From Capsulimonas sp039928515 (GTDB lineage: Bacteria > Armatimonadota > Armatimonadia > Armatimonadales > Capsulimonadaceae): a stretch of 64,000 nt of DNA. A program made the translations under genes and the position numbers. The stretch's first letter is position 1; each line of letters opens with the position of its first letter. The stretch lies in assembly GCF_039928515.1 (NCBI RefSeq), contig NZ_JBDSSZ010000112.1, one strand, 5' to 3'. Shown piece after piece: positions 40,652 to 47,749 of the stretch. Under the pieces are notes generated by a model. That model was given only the letters and a program-made list of their open reading frames with translations. It was not told the origin of the DNA and did not search any database.

Positions 40652-41239
40652 ATGATTTTCACGCGCAGCAACGTCGCGCCGGAAACCGACTACAACAAAT
40701 ATAAAGAACCTCTTCGGAAAGACTTCAAATATCGATGTGCTTACTGCTTGAGGCTTGAAGACCAGTTTGGTGGCCACGCGAACGGCGAAATCGACCATTT
40801 TTGCCCCCAGGCAATCGACCCGACCAAAAAGACCGAGTACAACAACTGTTACTGGACATGCCATGAATGCAACAACAAAAAGTGGCACCATTGGCCAAAG
40901 CCGTGGCAGAGCGCGAAAGGCTTCCGCTTTATTGATCCATGCGTGGAAGATTTCGACAAGCATATGGACTATATGGCGAAGTCTGGAGCGCTGAACGCAC
41001 TGACTGCGGCAGCGCGGTACACGATATGGAAGATTCGACTGAACCGGCCAGAATTGCGCTTCCACCGACGCAGACAGTGGGATATTTCAGAAGAAATTAA
41101 TATCCTCAGGCAAATGATACTCTCAGGAGATCTGTCTGACCTGGAAGTGGAAGAGACGCAACGACGCATTCACCTGTTAAACCCGTTCATCAATCCGCCC
41201 ATATTTCGGCGTGTGCCTCGTGCGCCAATGGACAAATAA
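40652..41239 (+). CDS. HNH endonuclease-like protein
   Basis: 195 residues. 'YRCAYCLRLEDQFGGHANGEIDHFCPQAIDPTKKTEYNNCYWTCHECNNKKWHHWP' has the C-x2-C, D-H, N and C-x2-C pattern of an HNH nuclease with structural zinc. The C-terminal half is helical ('LNALTAAARYTIWKIRLNRPELRFHRRRQW'). It is the last gene of the repressor-side operon and ends in a strong terminator, a place where phages keep defence or superinfection-exclusion genes. Confidence 0.75.
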   Translation: MIFTRSNVAPETDYNKYKEPLRKDFKYRCAYCLRLEDQFGGHANGEIDHFCPQAIDPTKKTEYNNCYWTCHECNNKKWHHWPKPWQSAKGFRFIDPCVEDFDKHMDYMAKSGALNALTAAARYTIWKIRLNRPELRFHRRRQWDISEEINILRQMILSGDLSDLEVEETQRRIHLLNPFINPPIFRRVPRAPMDK

Positions 41240-41280
41240 AAACGCCTTCTGGAACGTTCCAGAGGGCGTTTTTATTTGTC
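41231..41280. terminator. 50-bp palindromic bidirectional terminator
   Basis: GACAAATAAAAACGCC (41231-41246) and GGCGTTTTTATTTGTC (41265-41280) pair, with an inner CTGGAACGTTCCAG palindrome. A runs on one side and T runs on the other give a terminator in both directions between the HNH and parA genes. It overlaps the HNH stop codon. Confidence 0.9.
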
Positions 41281-41393
41281 TATTTTTCTCACCCTCAGAA
41301 AAAACTCTCTTCCCATTGACTCAATTCGACTCAGCAGTTATACTAGTGTCAAATCTGTCCAGTTTGTCCGGCAAGTCTGACACGGGGGTATAA

Positions 41394-42347
41394 ATGGCGC
41401 TACTTACGATAATGGAGGCCGCTCAGCACGCGAAGGTCGCTGAGCGGACCGTCCGCAGACGCATTGACAACGGAAGCCTTCCCTTCGTCACCAAGGGAGT
41501 GAAAAAGCTCGTCCGTATTTCTGATCTCGAACGGGCCTTCGCTCCGGAGGGCGCCAAGGCGAATACGCCTCCGGTTGGCCCCTGCCGCGTGATCGCGCTG
41601 ACCAATCAAAAAGGCGGGGTCGGCAAGACGACGACGGCCGCGAACCTTGCCTCCGCGCTCGCTGCGCAGGGCCTTCGCGTTCTGGCGGTCGACTGCGACG
41701 CCCAGGGGAATTTGACCCAGGCGCTCGGCTCTGACCCCGATACCTTGGCGGTGACCCTCTACAATGTCCTGATCGAGCGCGTTCCGATCACACAGGCGAT
41801 CCTGACGCCCATCCTGGGGTATCCCACGCTCTCGCTGATCGGGAGCAGTTTGGACCTCGCGGCGGCCGATCACCAGCTCGCCGGCGTCGTCGCCCGCGAA
41901 ATGCGACTGCGCCAGGTCCTGGAGCCCATGCTGCCCCAGTATGACTTCGTTTTGATCGACTGTCCGCCGGCGCTTGGACTTCTGACGCTGAACGCGCTTA
42001 CGGCCGCAACCGAGATCATCGTCCCTGTTGAAATGGGCGTCTTTAGCCTGCGCGGCGTCGGGCGCCTGATGGATACGATCGAGGAGGTGCGCACGGTCAA
42101 CCCGTCCCTCGGGCGCGTCCGGGCGCTGGCCAACCGCAGCGACAACACGAACCTGTCCGTGGATGTCCAGGCGGAGCTGAAGAGCGCCTTCCAGAACGAT
42201 CTGTTCAAAACCGTTATTCGGCGCTCAGTCCGCGTCGGCGAGGCGCAGGCGGCCAGCTCGCCCATTACCCTGCACCGCCCGAAAGACCCGGCCGCCAAAG
42301 ATTATGTTGCGCTGGCCCAGGAGGTCCTCGACGATGTCGCAGCGTAA
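41394..42347 (+). CDS. parA: ParA partition ATPase with N-terminal HTH
   Basis: 317 residues. N-terminal MerR/excisionase-like helix-turn-helix ('LTIMEAAQHAKVAERTVRRRIDNGSLPFVTKG'), then the deviant Walker A 'NQKGGVGKTTTAANLASALA', 'LAVDCDAQGNLTQALG' (Walker A') and 'YDFVLIDCPPALGLLTLNAL' (Walker B). It is a type I ParA; the N-terminal DNA-binding part suggests it regulates its own operon, as in P1-type plasmids. With the next two genes it forms a plasmid maintenance module. Confidence 0.9.
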   Translation: MALLTIMEAAQHAKVAERTVRRRIDNGSLPFVTKGVKKLVRISDLERAFAPEGAKANTPPVGPCRVIALTNQKGGVGKTTTAANLASALAAQGLRVLAVDCDAQGNLTQALGSDPDTLAVTLYNVLIERVPITQAILTPILGYPTLSLIGSSLDLAAADHQLAGVVAREMRLRQVLEPMLPQYDFVLIDCPPALGLLTLNALTAATEIIVPVEMGVFSLRGVGRLMDTIEEVRTVNPSLGRVRALANRSDNTNLSVDVQAELKSAFQNDLFKTVIRRSVRVGEAQAASSPITLHRPKDPAAKDYVALAQEVLDDVAA

Positions 42348-43071
42348 GTCGCTCATCCCCCAGGGCTCCATCCTACCTCCCGCCGCGCCTCCGGAGGACG
42401 ATCTGCTCTCTCGCGTCATTCAAAAGAACAGCACGCGCCGAACAGCCGGACTCCCGCATGAACATCAGTCACCCTCCGTAGATACGGATTTACGGAATCC
42501 CGTATCTACGGAAGCACTTACGGACGTACGGGAGGACGCAAGCACGGAAGGAGCTAAGGAAGGCAGCAAGCCCGTAACTACTGACGTAAACAAGCCCGTA
42601 GTTCAGCAAGGACGGAAGTACGCAGGCAAGGGAGGAAGGAAGGCCGTAAAGACGCAAGCACGGCAGGAAGCAAGGGAGTCCGCACGTACTGACTCCCGTA
42701 GTGAATTACCTAAAGGTCAATTCCGGAATGACGAGGATGGTTCGCCTGGTCAGGAAGCAGCAGCTGCGCCCGAGCCTATTCCTTCGACAGTTCAGTCGGC
42801 GCCCGACCTACCGGTAACTGCTCCGTCCCCGCAGCCAGCGCCGGCGCGTACGCCGTCCGGCGCCGTCTCTGAGCTCGATGCTTACCGAGAGCGGGTGCGC
42901 GCGGGCATGGCCAGCCGCGAGACGCTGATCGGCGGGGTGAAGAGTACGATTGAGATGTCTCCGGATCTGTCCATGCGGCTGAAGCGATATCTTCTGGAAC
43001 ACGGTGGGGGAAGCATTCGGCAGATCGCGCTGGTGCTGATCGAAGAGCACTTGAAACTGGAGGGCTTTTGA
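42334..43071 (+). CDS. ParB-like centromere-binding protein candidate
   Basis: 245 residues from ATG 42334 with GGAGG 9 bases upstream, overlapping parA by 14 bases. The first 175 residues are low in complexity and rich in K, R, Q, T, P and S. The C-terminal 70 residues ('DAYRERVRAGMASRETLIGGVKSTIEMSPDLSMRLKRYLLEHGGGSIRQIALVLIEEHL') look like a ribbon-helix-helix DNA-binding domain. No ParB CTPase motif is present. The linker-coding DNA contains a TACGG cluster that may be the centromere. Confidence 0.65.
   Translation: MSQRKSLIPQGSILPPAAPPEDDLLSRVIQKNSTRRTAGLPHEHQSPSVDTDLRNPVSTEALTDVREDASTEGAKEGSKPVTTDVNKPVVQQGRKYAGKGGRKAVKTQARQEARESARTDSRSELPKGQFRNDEDGSPGQEAAAAPEPIPSTVQSAPDLPVTAPSPQPAPARTPSGAVSELDAYRERVRAGMASRETLIGGVKSTIEMSPDLSMRLKRYLLEHGGGSIRQIALVLIEEHLKLEGF
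42476..42700. repeat. TACGG/CCGTA cluster, candidate centromere
   Basis: Eleven TACGG or CCGTA pentamers lie at 42476, 42483, 42491, 42500, 42507, 42519, 42527, 42572, 42596, 42644 and 42696. The first seven fall within 56 bp. CCGTAGATACGG (42476-42487) and its exact reverse complement CCGTATCTACGG (42500-42511) form an inverted repeat. The motifs fall in different reading frames, so the pattern is at DNA level, not protein level. Confidence 0.75.
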
Positions 43072-44063
43072 TGGATCGCCGAGAGTTCTTAGCATGGGAG
43101 GCTGCGTCCCGCGACACCATCGACGTGAAGCGTTGTTACGTGGATCTAGCCGGCGATCTCGTCGCCGGCGTGCTCCTCAGTCAGATCGTCTTTTATCACA
43201 TCCCGTATTCGGACGGCAACTCTCGTCTTAACGTACAGAGAGACGGGTTTGAGTGGCTGGCAAAGAAGCGTAGCGAATGGTGGAAAGAGTGCCGGATCAC
43301 GCCGAAACAGTTCGACCGGGCAAGCGCCGCCTTGGAGGCAGAGTTTTTAACCGTGGAATCGGAAGGCGAGGATAAAGGCTTGATCGTCACGCGCGTCTAT
43401 CGTTTTGAAGGAGAAACCGTCAAACACGTCCGCGTGAACTGGGAAGTGTTCCTCCCAGCGCTCGCCCAGCTGGCGGAGCAGCAGTCGCCGACCAAGGTGA
43501 CGAAGAGGGCGTCAGAGGGTAATTCCCGAATTGACCAAAGGGGAATTCGGGAATCGACCAAAGCGGCGCCCGGGACTTCCCCGAATGGGGATTCGGGAGT
43601 TGACGATTCGGCAATTGCATCTAATAAGAATCAGATTCAGAGTCAAGAGAAGAATCTAAAGAGAAAAACTTCAACGTTAAACGTTGGGAAGAAGGATGGT
43701 TTGAAGTATTCTCCTTCCCTGGAAAGAGCGGAAGCGGTCCGCTCGATCGTGGATCTGACAGGAGACGCGAAGAGCACGAAACGATTTGATCAGCTGTACC
43801 AAATTGCGGATGCGGCTGGCGAACTCGACTGCTGGAACGCTGCCGCCGCCCAGTTGAAGGCGAAGTTGAAGAACAACTCCCTATCCGTTCCGAAGCCTGG
43901 GGCCTACTTCAATACGACGGTCGGCGCAATTCTTCGTGATCGCGGCGTGATGGTTCCGGCAGGCAGCGCCGAGGAGCGTTCCGAGGTGAAGGGTCTCATC
44001 CAGGACAGTTTCGGATTCGAAGCAGGAGACAATACACAAGACGGTGGTCAGCTATCATCGTAG
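43068..44063 (+). CDS. Plasmid-type replication initiator candidate
   Basis: 331 residues, overlapping the ParB-like gene by 4 bases. The N-terminal half 'RCYVDLAGDLVAGVLLSQIVFYHIPYSDGNSR...WLAKKRSEWWKECRITPKQFDRASAALEAEFL' is a winged helix typical of plasmid and phage initiation proteins. The middle (about 145-205) is a low-complexity linker whose DNA carries four iterons and an AT-rich tract. The C-terminal part 'AEAVRSIVDLTGDAKSTKRFDQLYQIADAAGELDCWNAAAAQLKAKL' is helical. Position beside parA/parB supports a plasmid Rep role. Confidence 0.65.
   Translation: MMDRREFLAWEAASRDTIDVKRCYVDLAGDLVAGVLLSQIVFYHIPYSDGNSRLNVQRDGFEWLAKKRSEWWKECRITPKQFDRASAALEAEFLTVESEGEDKGLIVTRVYRFEGETVKHVRVNWEVFLPALAQLAEQQSPTKVTKRASEGNSRIDQRGIRESTKAAPGTSPNGDSGVDDSAIASNKNQIQSQEKNLKRKTSTLNVGKKDGLKYSPSLERAEAVRSIVDLTGDAKSTKRFDQLYQIADAAGELDCWNAAAAQLKAKLKNNSLSVPKPGAYFNTTVGAILRDRGVMVPAGSAEERSEVKGLIQDSFGFEAGDNTQDGGQLSS
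43525..43616. repeat. Four 23-bp iterons, candidate plasmid origin
   Basis: Direct repeats start at 43525, 43548, 43571 and 43594, exactly 23 bp apart, with shared core CGGGANTTGAC at each start and (G)GGGNATT at each end. 23 is not a multiple of three, so the repeats are not a by-product of a protein repeat. An AT-rich stretch follows at about 43616-43690, like a DNA-unwinding element. Confidence 0.75.
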
Positions 44064-44082
44064 CTGATGAGGAGATCCTAGA

Positions 44083-44490
44083 ATGTCACAAAGAACACGC
44101 AGCAATAAACTTGATGTCGCCGGCGATGCGCTCTTCCAGGCCATCGCTAATATCCAGGCCACATACGATTTGACGGATGGAGAGTGGGCGGATCTCCTAA
44201 CGGACCGCGCCGAACAGTTCCGCCTCCTGACGGAGAACCACGAGCACACCTGGGTTTATCTTTACAAAGAACCGTCCAAGCATCGGCCATCTTCGGAATA
44301 TGGGATCTGGAAAAGCGTTCATTCGCGCCACTTCCGATGCGAAGTGTGTGGCGTTCTTGGCATAAGCCCTGTCCCCGGCGCACGGATCCAGGTCAATGCA
44401 CTGGCGGCGCCAGTGCAGGAAGCGGAAGAGCGCAAAGCCGCCGCATGGAACATGGAAGTCAATCCATCGATCGTGCGGATGGAGCGCTGA
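44083..44490 (+). CDS. Hypothetical protein
   Basis: 135 residues, MSQRTRSNKLDVAGDALFQAI..., with GGAG upstream. A helical N-terminus and a later C-x2-C ('FRCEVCGVLG') with histidines before it ('HSRHFRC') suggest metal binding. No family recognised. It follows the rep-like gene in the same direction. Confidence 0.5.
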   Translation: MSQRTRSNKLDVAGDALFQAIANIQATYDLTDGEWADLLTDRAEQFRLLTENHEHTWVYLYKEPSKHRPSSEYGIWKSVHSRHFRCEVCGVLGISPVPGARIQVNALAAPVQEAEERKAAAWNMEVNPSIVRMER

Positions 44491-44492
44491 TC

Positions 44493-44795
44493 ATGACAGA
44501 TGTGATCCTCAGGAGGAGCCTGAAACCAATGGCAGTCGTTAAACTGTATGATGAACTCTCCGACGCCGAGATGGGAGCGCTGGTTCGCAAATGCTATGAG
44601 CAGCTTCATACGCGTGACCGGGAAAACTATGGCTACCACGGCTGCGCCGGCGCTCTTGCTCTCGTGCAGGTCGCGCACCGCATTGGCCGTGGCTTTAAGA
44701 TCGAGATGCCTGAGATGATTTATAAGGATGAGCCGATCGGCGATTTTGTTGTCAAAGTCATTGCTAAGAGAAGTAAGGCCTCGGAGAACGAATGA
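44493..44795 (+). CDS. Hypothetical protein
   Basis: 100 residues from ATG 44493 (MTDVILRRSLKPMAVVKLYD) with GGAG 8 bases upstream; ATG 44529 is an alternative start. A helical protein ('LSDAEMGALVRKCYEQLHTRDRENYGYHGCAGALALVQVAHRIG'). It overlaps the next gene by 4 bases. No family recognised. Confidence 0.5.
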   Translation: MTDVILRRSLKPMAVVKLYDELSDAEMGALVRKCYEQLHTRDRENYGYHGCAGALALVQVAHRIGRGFKIEMPEMIYKDEPIGDFVVKVIAKRSKASENE

Positions 44796-45319
44796 TGACG
44801 GATCAGATCGACCGGAACGTTCTTGCAGCAACCGAACAAAAGGTTTCTACGGAAAACGTGGCGCCCGAGATGTCCACGCCGCCAAAAGTCACAGAAGAAG
44901 CCACAGTTCTCGAACGAGCCCGCACAACAGTCGTGATCGAGTACATGTTCATCGTTGTTGCGGCGCTGATGTTTATGCTGATCTATTATCTTAAAGGTCG
45001 ATCGTGGCATGAGATCATCGCACTTCCCGAATGGTCCGTCTGCTCGGTCATCATGTCCGGGATTGTGATCACTAAGTTTGTTGCGATCCTCGGACGACGG
45101 AAGGTCACTGTCCCTGAACGAATGTCGCTCATGGCCGCAATCGTCTTGATTACCGCATTCATACCCAGCATCATCGTACTCTCGATGATGATCTTATTGG
45201 AGCCGGCGTCGACACTGATCATCAACGCCCAGATGTTCCTCTTCGCGGTGGCATCCGCTTTCTTCTTGTCCATCGGTATCGCATTTTCGGAAGCTGAATT
45301 GGAAGAGCCGAAAGAATAA
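44792..45319 (+). CDS. Hypothetical four-span membrane protein
   Basis: 175 residues. A polar N-terminus of about 45 residues precedes four hydrophobic segments ('VVIEYMFIVVAALMFMLIYYL', 'WSVCSVIMSGIVITKFVAIL', 'MSLMAAIVLITAFIPSIIVLSMMIL', 'MFLFAVASAFFLSIGIAFS'). Ends 3 bases before the convergent recombinase gene. Function unknown. Confidence 0.6.
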   Translation: MMTDQIDRNVLAATEQKVSTENVAPEMSTPPKVTEEATVLERARTTVVIEYMFIVVAALMFMLIYYLKGRSWHEIIALPEWSVCSVIMSGIVITKFVAILGRRKVTVPERMSLMAAIVLITAFIPSIIVLSMMILLEPASTLIINAQMFLFAVASAFFLSIGIAFSEAELEEPKE

Positions 45320-45322
45320 AGG

Positions 45323-46444
45323 CTACCCCTCGTACGGCACGTGGAGCTTCCCGGCCAGGCGACGCAGCGTTCGGTTCCCGCGGCGATCGTACTTCGCCGT
45401 AGTCTTCGGATCCGTGTGGCCGCAGGCTCTTTGGACGGTGGCGATATCCTCGCCGGCGTCCAGGGATTCGCCCACGAAGTGGCGCCGGAAATCGTGCGTG
45501 GTGATTTCCTTGACGTTGGCCTTTTGCGCCCGGGCCTGGATGATGAGGTAGATGGCGCCGGCCGTCATGTTCTTCAGCCGAACCCGTCCGCCTTTGTTGA
45601 TCGCCGGGAAGAGCGGCGCCAGCGGATCCGAATGCGCCGCGCCGGCGGCGGCGAGCTTCGGCAGCCAGGCGTCCATTGCGGCCACCGTCCCGTCCGGCGA
45701 GTAGACGATGCGGTACTTGTTTCCTTTTCCCGCGCGAACAGTGATCTGGCCGGTTTCCGGGTCATAGTCGCGCACGCACAAATCCGCCGCTTCCTCGCGG
45801 CGGATGCCGCAGCCATCCAGCACTGCCAGCAGCGCCGCGTCGCGGCGCCCCCGGATGGTCACATCCTTTTTGCAGGATCCAAACATCGCCCGGATCTCGC
45901 CCTCATAAATCTCGCGGCCGCGCGGCGCCGTGTCCGGAACCTTGACGCGCACATCGCTGGCGCGCGCCCGGGCCTCTTCGGAGATTTGCCCCAGCCGCCA
46001 GCACTCATGCAGAACGCGCTTCAGCGCCGCGAGCATTTTCTTCACCGTCGCCGGCGAATACTTTTCCATGAGGACCGCGCGCAGCGCCGCCGTATGTTTG
46101 TAGCGAAGCGCCGCCCAGTCAAGCGTCATGATATCGCACTGGCCATTGCTGAGGATCTCGGCGATCGTCGCCAGCGCCTGGCGCATCGTCGGCCGCGATC
46201 CGGGCGCCAGGCTCGCCAGGTACACCGCGGCGGGATGCTCGGACAGCGGCGGCGGCGGACCCGGCCGGGCGAGCTCGCCGGCGGACTGCGCCAGGCGGAT
46301 CAGCGCCTCTTCGCCAGGCGGCTCGTCATCCGCCGCCTGCGCGCGCGCGTCGGCGAGGCTCTCGATGTGCGCGTCGCGCAGGACCCGGGACGGCGGCTGC
46401 GCGACGTCGTTTTGCAAAATGATGATTGGCTGCTCTGGGTTCAT
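45323..46444 (-). CDS. Tyrosine recombinase
   Basis: 373 residues. The catalytic set is present: Arg in 'LDGCGIRREEAADL', Lys in 'VRAGKGNKYRIVY', 'THDFRRHF' (H-x-x-R), 'QRACGHTDPKTTAKYDRRG' (His and the nucleophile Tyr). The N-terminal core-binding domain is at about residues 85-175. It could be the phage integrase or, given the plasmid genes beside it, a dimer resolvase. A 34-bp inverted repeat lies 123 bases upstream of its start. Confidence 0.85.
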   Translation of the reverse strand: MNPEQPIIILQNDVAQPPSRVLRDAHIESLADARAQAADDEPPGEEALIRLAQSAGELARPGPPPPLSEHPAAVYLASLAPGSRPTMRQALATIAEILSNGQCDIMTLDWAALRYKHTAALRAVLMEKYSPATVKKMLAALKRVLHECWRLGQISEEARARASDVRVKVPDTAPRGREIYEGEIRAMFGSCKKDVTIRGRRDAALLAVLDGCGIRREEAADLCVRDYDPETGQITVRAGKGNKYRIVYSPDGTVAAMDAWLPKLAAAGAAHSDPLAPLFPAINKGGRVRLKNMTAGAIYLIIQARAQKANVKEITTHDFRRHFVGESLDAGEDIATVQRACGHTDPKTTAKYDRRGNRTLRRLAGKLHVPYEG

Positions 46445-46797
46445 GGTGTTTGGCTGCTTGGGATCTATAAGGGCAGGCTAGAAGGGAACAATCATTCAAT
46501 TGAGAATGGCCCCCGAAAATGGAGACGACAATGAATTCTTTTTCTATTATATCATGGAATATTATTATTACTACCGAGAACCTACGTTCTCTGTAGTAAT
46601 CGTGAAAGTATTTCTCAGGGTGTAAGCGCGAACACGTGTTCGAGAATTGATTCCCCCGAATTAAACCCCGAAAAATGGTGCGAAATACCAGGGATTAATT
46701 CCAGTCGCGCCAGAATGCTCGCACAGGCGTTTATGCAGTAAAATCAAGTTCGAAGCCGCGCCCTAAATACTCAGGAAACGCCCAGGAAATGAAACTT
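46445..46797. other. Non-coding gap upstream of the recombinase gene
   Basis: AT-rich for this window. No gene was found. It contains the 34-bp inverted repeat at 46567-46600 and, near 46620-46700, several short AT-rich words (GAATTAAACCCCGAAAAATGG, then GATTAATTCC), which are less ordered. It is the natural place for a recombination or attachment site. Confidence 0.5.
46567..46600. promoter_or_regulatory. 34-bp inverted repeat, candidate recombination site
   Basis: ATTACTACCGAGAAC (46567-46581) and GTTCTCTGTAGTAAT (46586-46600) are inverted with one mismatch around a 4-bp centre. Size and symmetry are like loxP- or dif-type core sites, and it is next to a tyrosine recombinase gene. A transcription operator is the alternative. 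Confidence 0.5.
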
Positions 46798-47456
46798 CCC
46801 GTGGCAAGCCGACGGGGTATCTAAAGATAAGGACTGTCACCCGAGGCAACTGCCTCTTGGTCTGAGCAGCACGAATCGGAACGCTAGTCTCAGGCCCACT
46901 TCTCGGTATCATCATCGCAAGGCCAGTTAAAGGCCTGGCAGCGTAGGCTGGACAAAACGGCGAAGGCTTTTCGCGGACTCGTTCCCTTGGTTCTTGACAT
47001 ACTTGGCGACGGTTTCCCAATTATTGCGCTCACCAACCGTCGCCACATAATAACCATCGGACCAGAACTCACCACCCCAGAGCTCTTCCTTCAGTTTGGG
47101 GAACCGCTTAAATAGCTGCCGCGCCGTGAGACTTTTGAACTTACCAACGATACTGCCAATACTCATTTTCGGATGAGCGGAGCAGAGAAGATGAATGTGG
47201 TCCAGGTCCGCGCCCATCTGCTCGAACTCAATAAAGTAGCGTTCCTGAATGTCTGACGCGATCTCAACGAGCGCGACTTCGATTTCAGGACGGATCAACG
47301 CCTTCCGGTATTTCACAGGAAACACGATGTGATAGTGGATCTCGTACGCGCAATGCGAGCCCTTCTTGACAACCATGCGTCAAGTATGGCAGAACTTTCG
47401 AGTAAGCCGAACACGAACGCAAAGTTAGAGCCTGGCAGGTCCGTGGCAAGCCACGG
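46798..47456 (-). mobile_element. IS200/IS605-type insertion sequence
   Basis: A tnpA-type gene is flanked by two subterminal hairpins: CCGTGG-CAAG-CCACGG at 47441-47456 and a close copy with a bulged G at 46798-46816. IS200/IS605 elements end in such hairpins rather than inverted repeats. The exact cleavage ends were not resolved; they lie a few bases outside these hairpins. Confidence 0.7.
46927..47376 (-). CDS. tnpA: IS200/IS605 TnpA transposase (Y1, HUH)
   Basis: 149 residues, full length for TnpA. 'CAYEIHYHIVFPVKYRKALI' is the typical start, 'MGADLDHIHLLCSAHPKMSIGSIVGKFKSLTARQLF' contains the H-I-H metal motif, 'LWGGEFWSDGYYVATVG' is conserved, and 'NNWETVAKYVKNQG' holds the catalytic Tyr. 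No TnpB is present. It moves single-stranded DNA, often near replication forks. Confidence 0.9.
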   Translation of the reverse strand: MVVKKGSHCAYEIHYHIVFPVKYRKALIRPEIEVALVEIASDIQERYFIEFEQMGADLDHIHLLCSAHPKMSIGSIVGKFKSLTARQLFKRFPKLKEELWGGEFWSDGYYVATVGERNNWETVAKYVKNQGNESAKSLRRFVQPTLPGL

Positions 47457-47749
47457 GGAATACTAGTTAAAAGCCGCCCTGAGCGGATCCGCATGCCGAT
47501 TTCGGATAGTTTTTCATCCCAGGATTACGGCCTGGACGAAGGGATGCGCAGCCGTTTCTCCGGCGGCTGGCACATGGCGCCCAACATGTTTGATCGGTCC
47601 GCATCGGCCATTGATTTTGAGATTCGGCGTATTGTAAGCGCGGCGACAGAGCAAATAAATATTTCGGCAGGGGGCAAACTTATGTTTGACTCCTGGTAGA
47701 CATCCGGCTATAATGTAGACAACTGATACATAGCCACGGAGGATCTGCT
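47457..47749. other. Gap between IS element and imuB-like gene
   Basis: A 68-codon ORF at 47493-47699 lacks a ribosome site and is not supported. The useful content is the promoter at 47686-47714 and a direct repeat GTAGACA at 47696 and 47715, either side of its -10 box, which could be a regulator site. Confidence 0.5.
47686..47714 (+). promoter_or_regulatory. Promoter of the imuB-dnaE2 operon
   Basis: TTGACT (47686-47691), a 17-base spacer and a consensus TATAAT (47709-47714), 35 bases before the ATG at 47750. Two GTAGACA words, 19 bp apart, flank the -10 box. No classical LexA box of the CGAAC-N4-GTTCG or GTTC-N7-GTTC type was seen. Confidence 0.75.

Noticed and set aside
45341..46534. 397-codon plus-strand ORF opposite the recombinase
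   Set aside because: The minus strand carries the complete catalytic motif set; the plus frame has no motif and an R/Q/H-rich shadow pattern.
47493..47699. 68-codon ORF between the IS and imuB
   Set aside because: No ribosome site, overlaps the imuB promoter and has no recognisable pattern; may be a fragment of something interrupted by the IS.
47715..47740. LexA box before imuB
   Set aside because: Neither the CGAAC-N4-GTTCG type nor the GTTC-N7-GTTC type is present; only a GTAGACA direct repeat was found.
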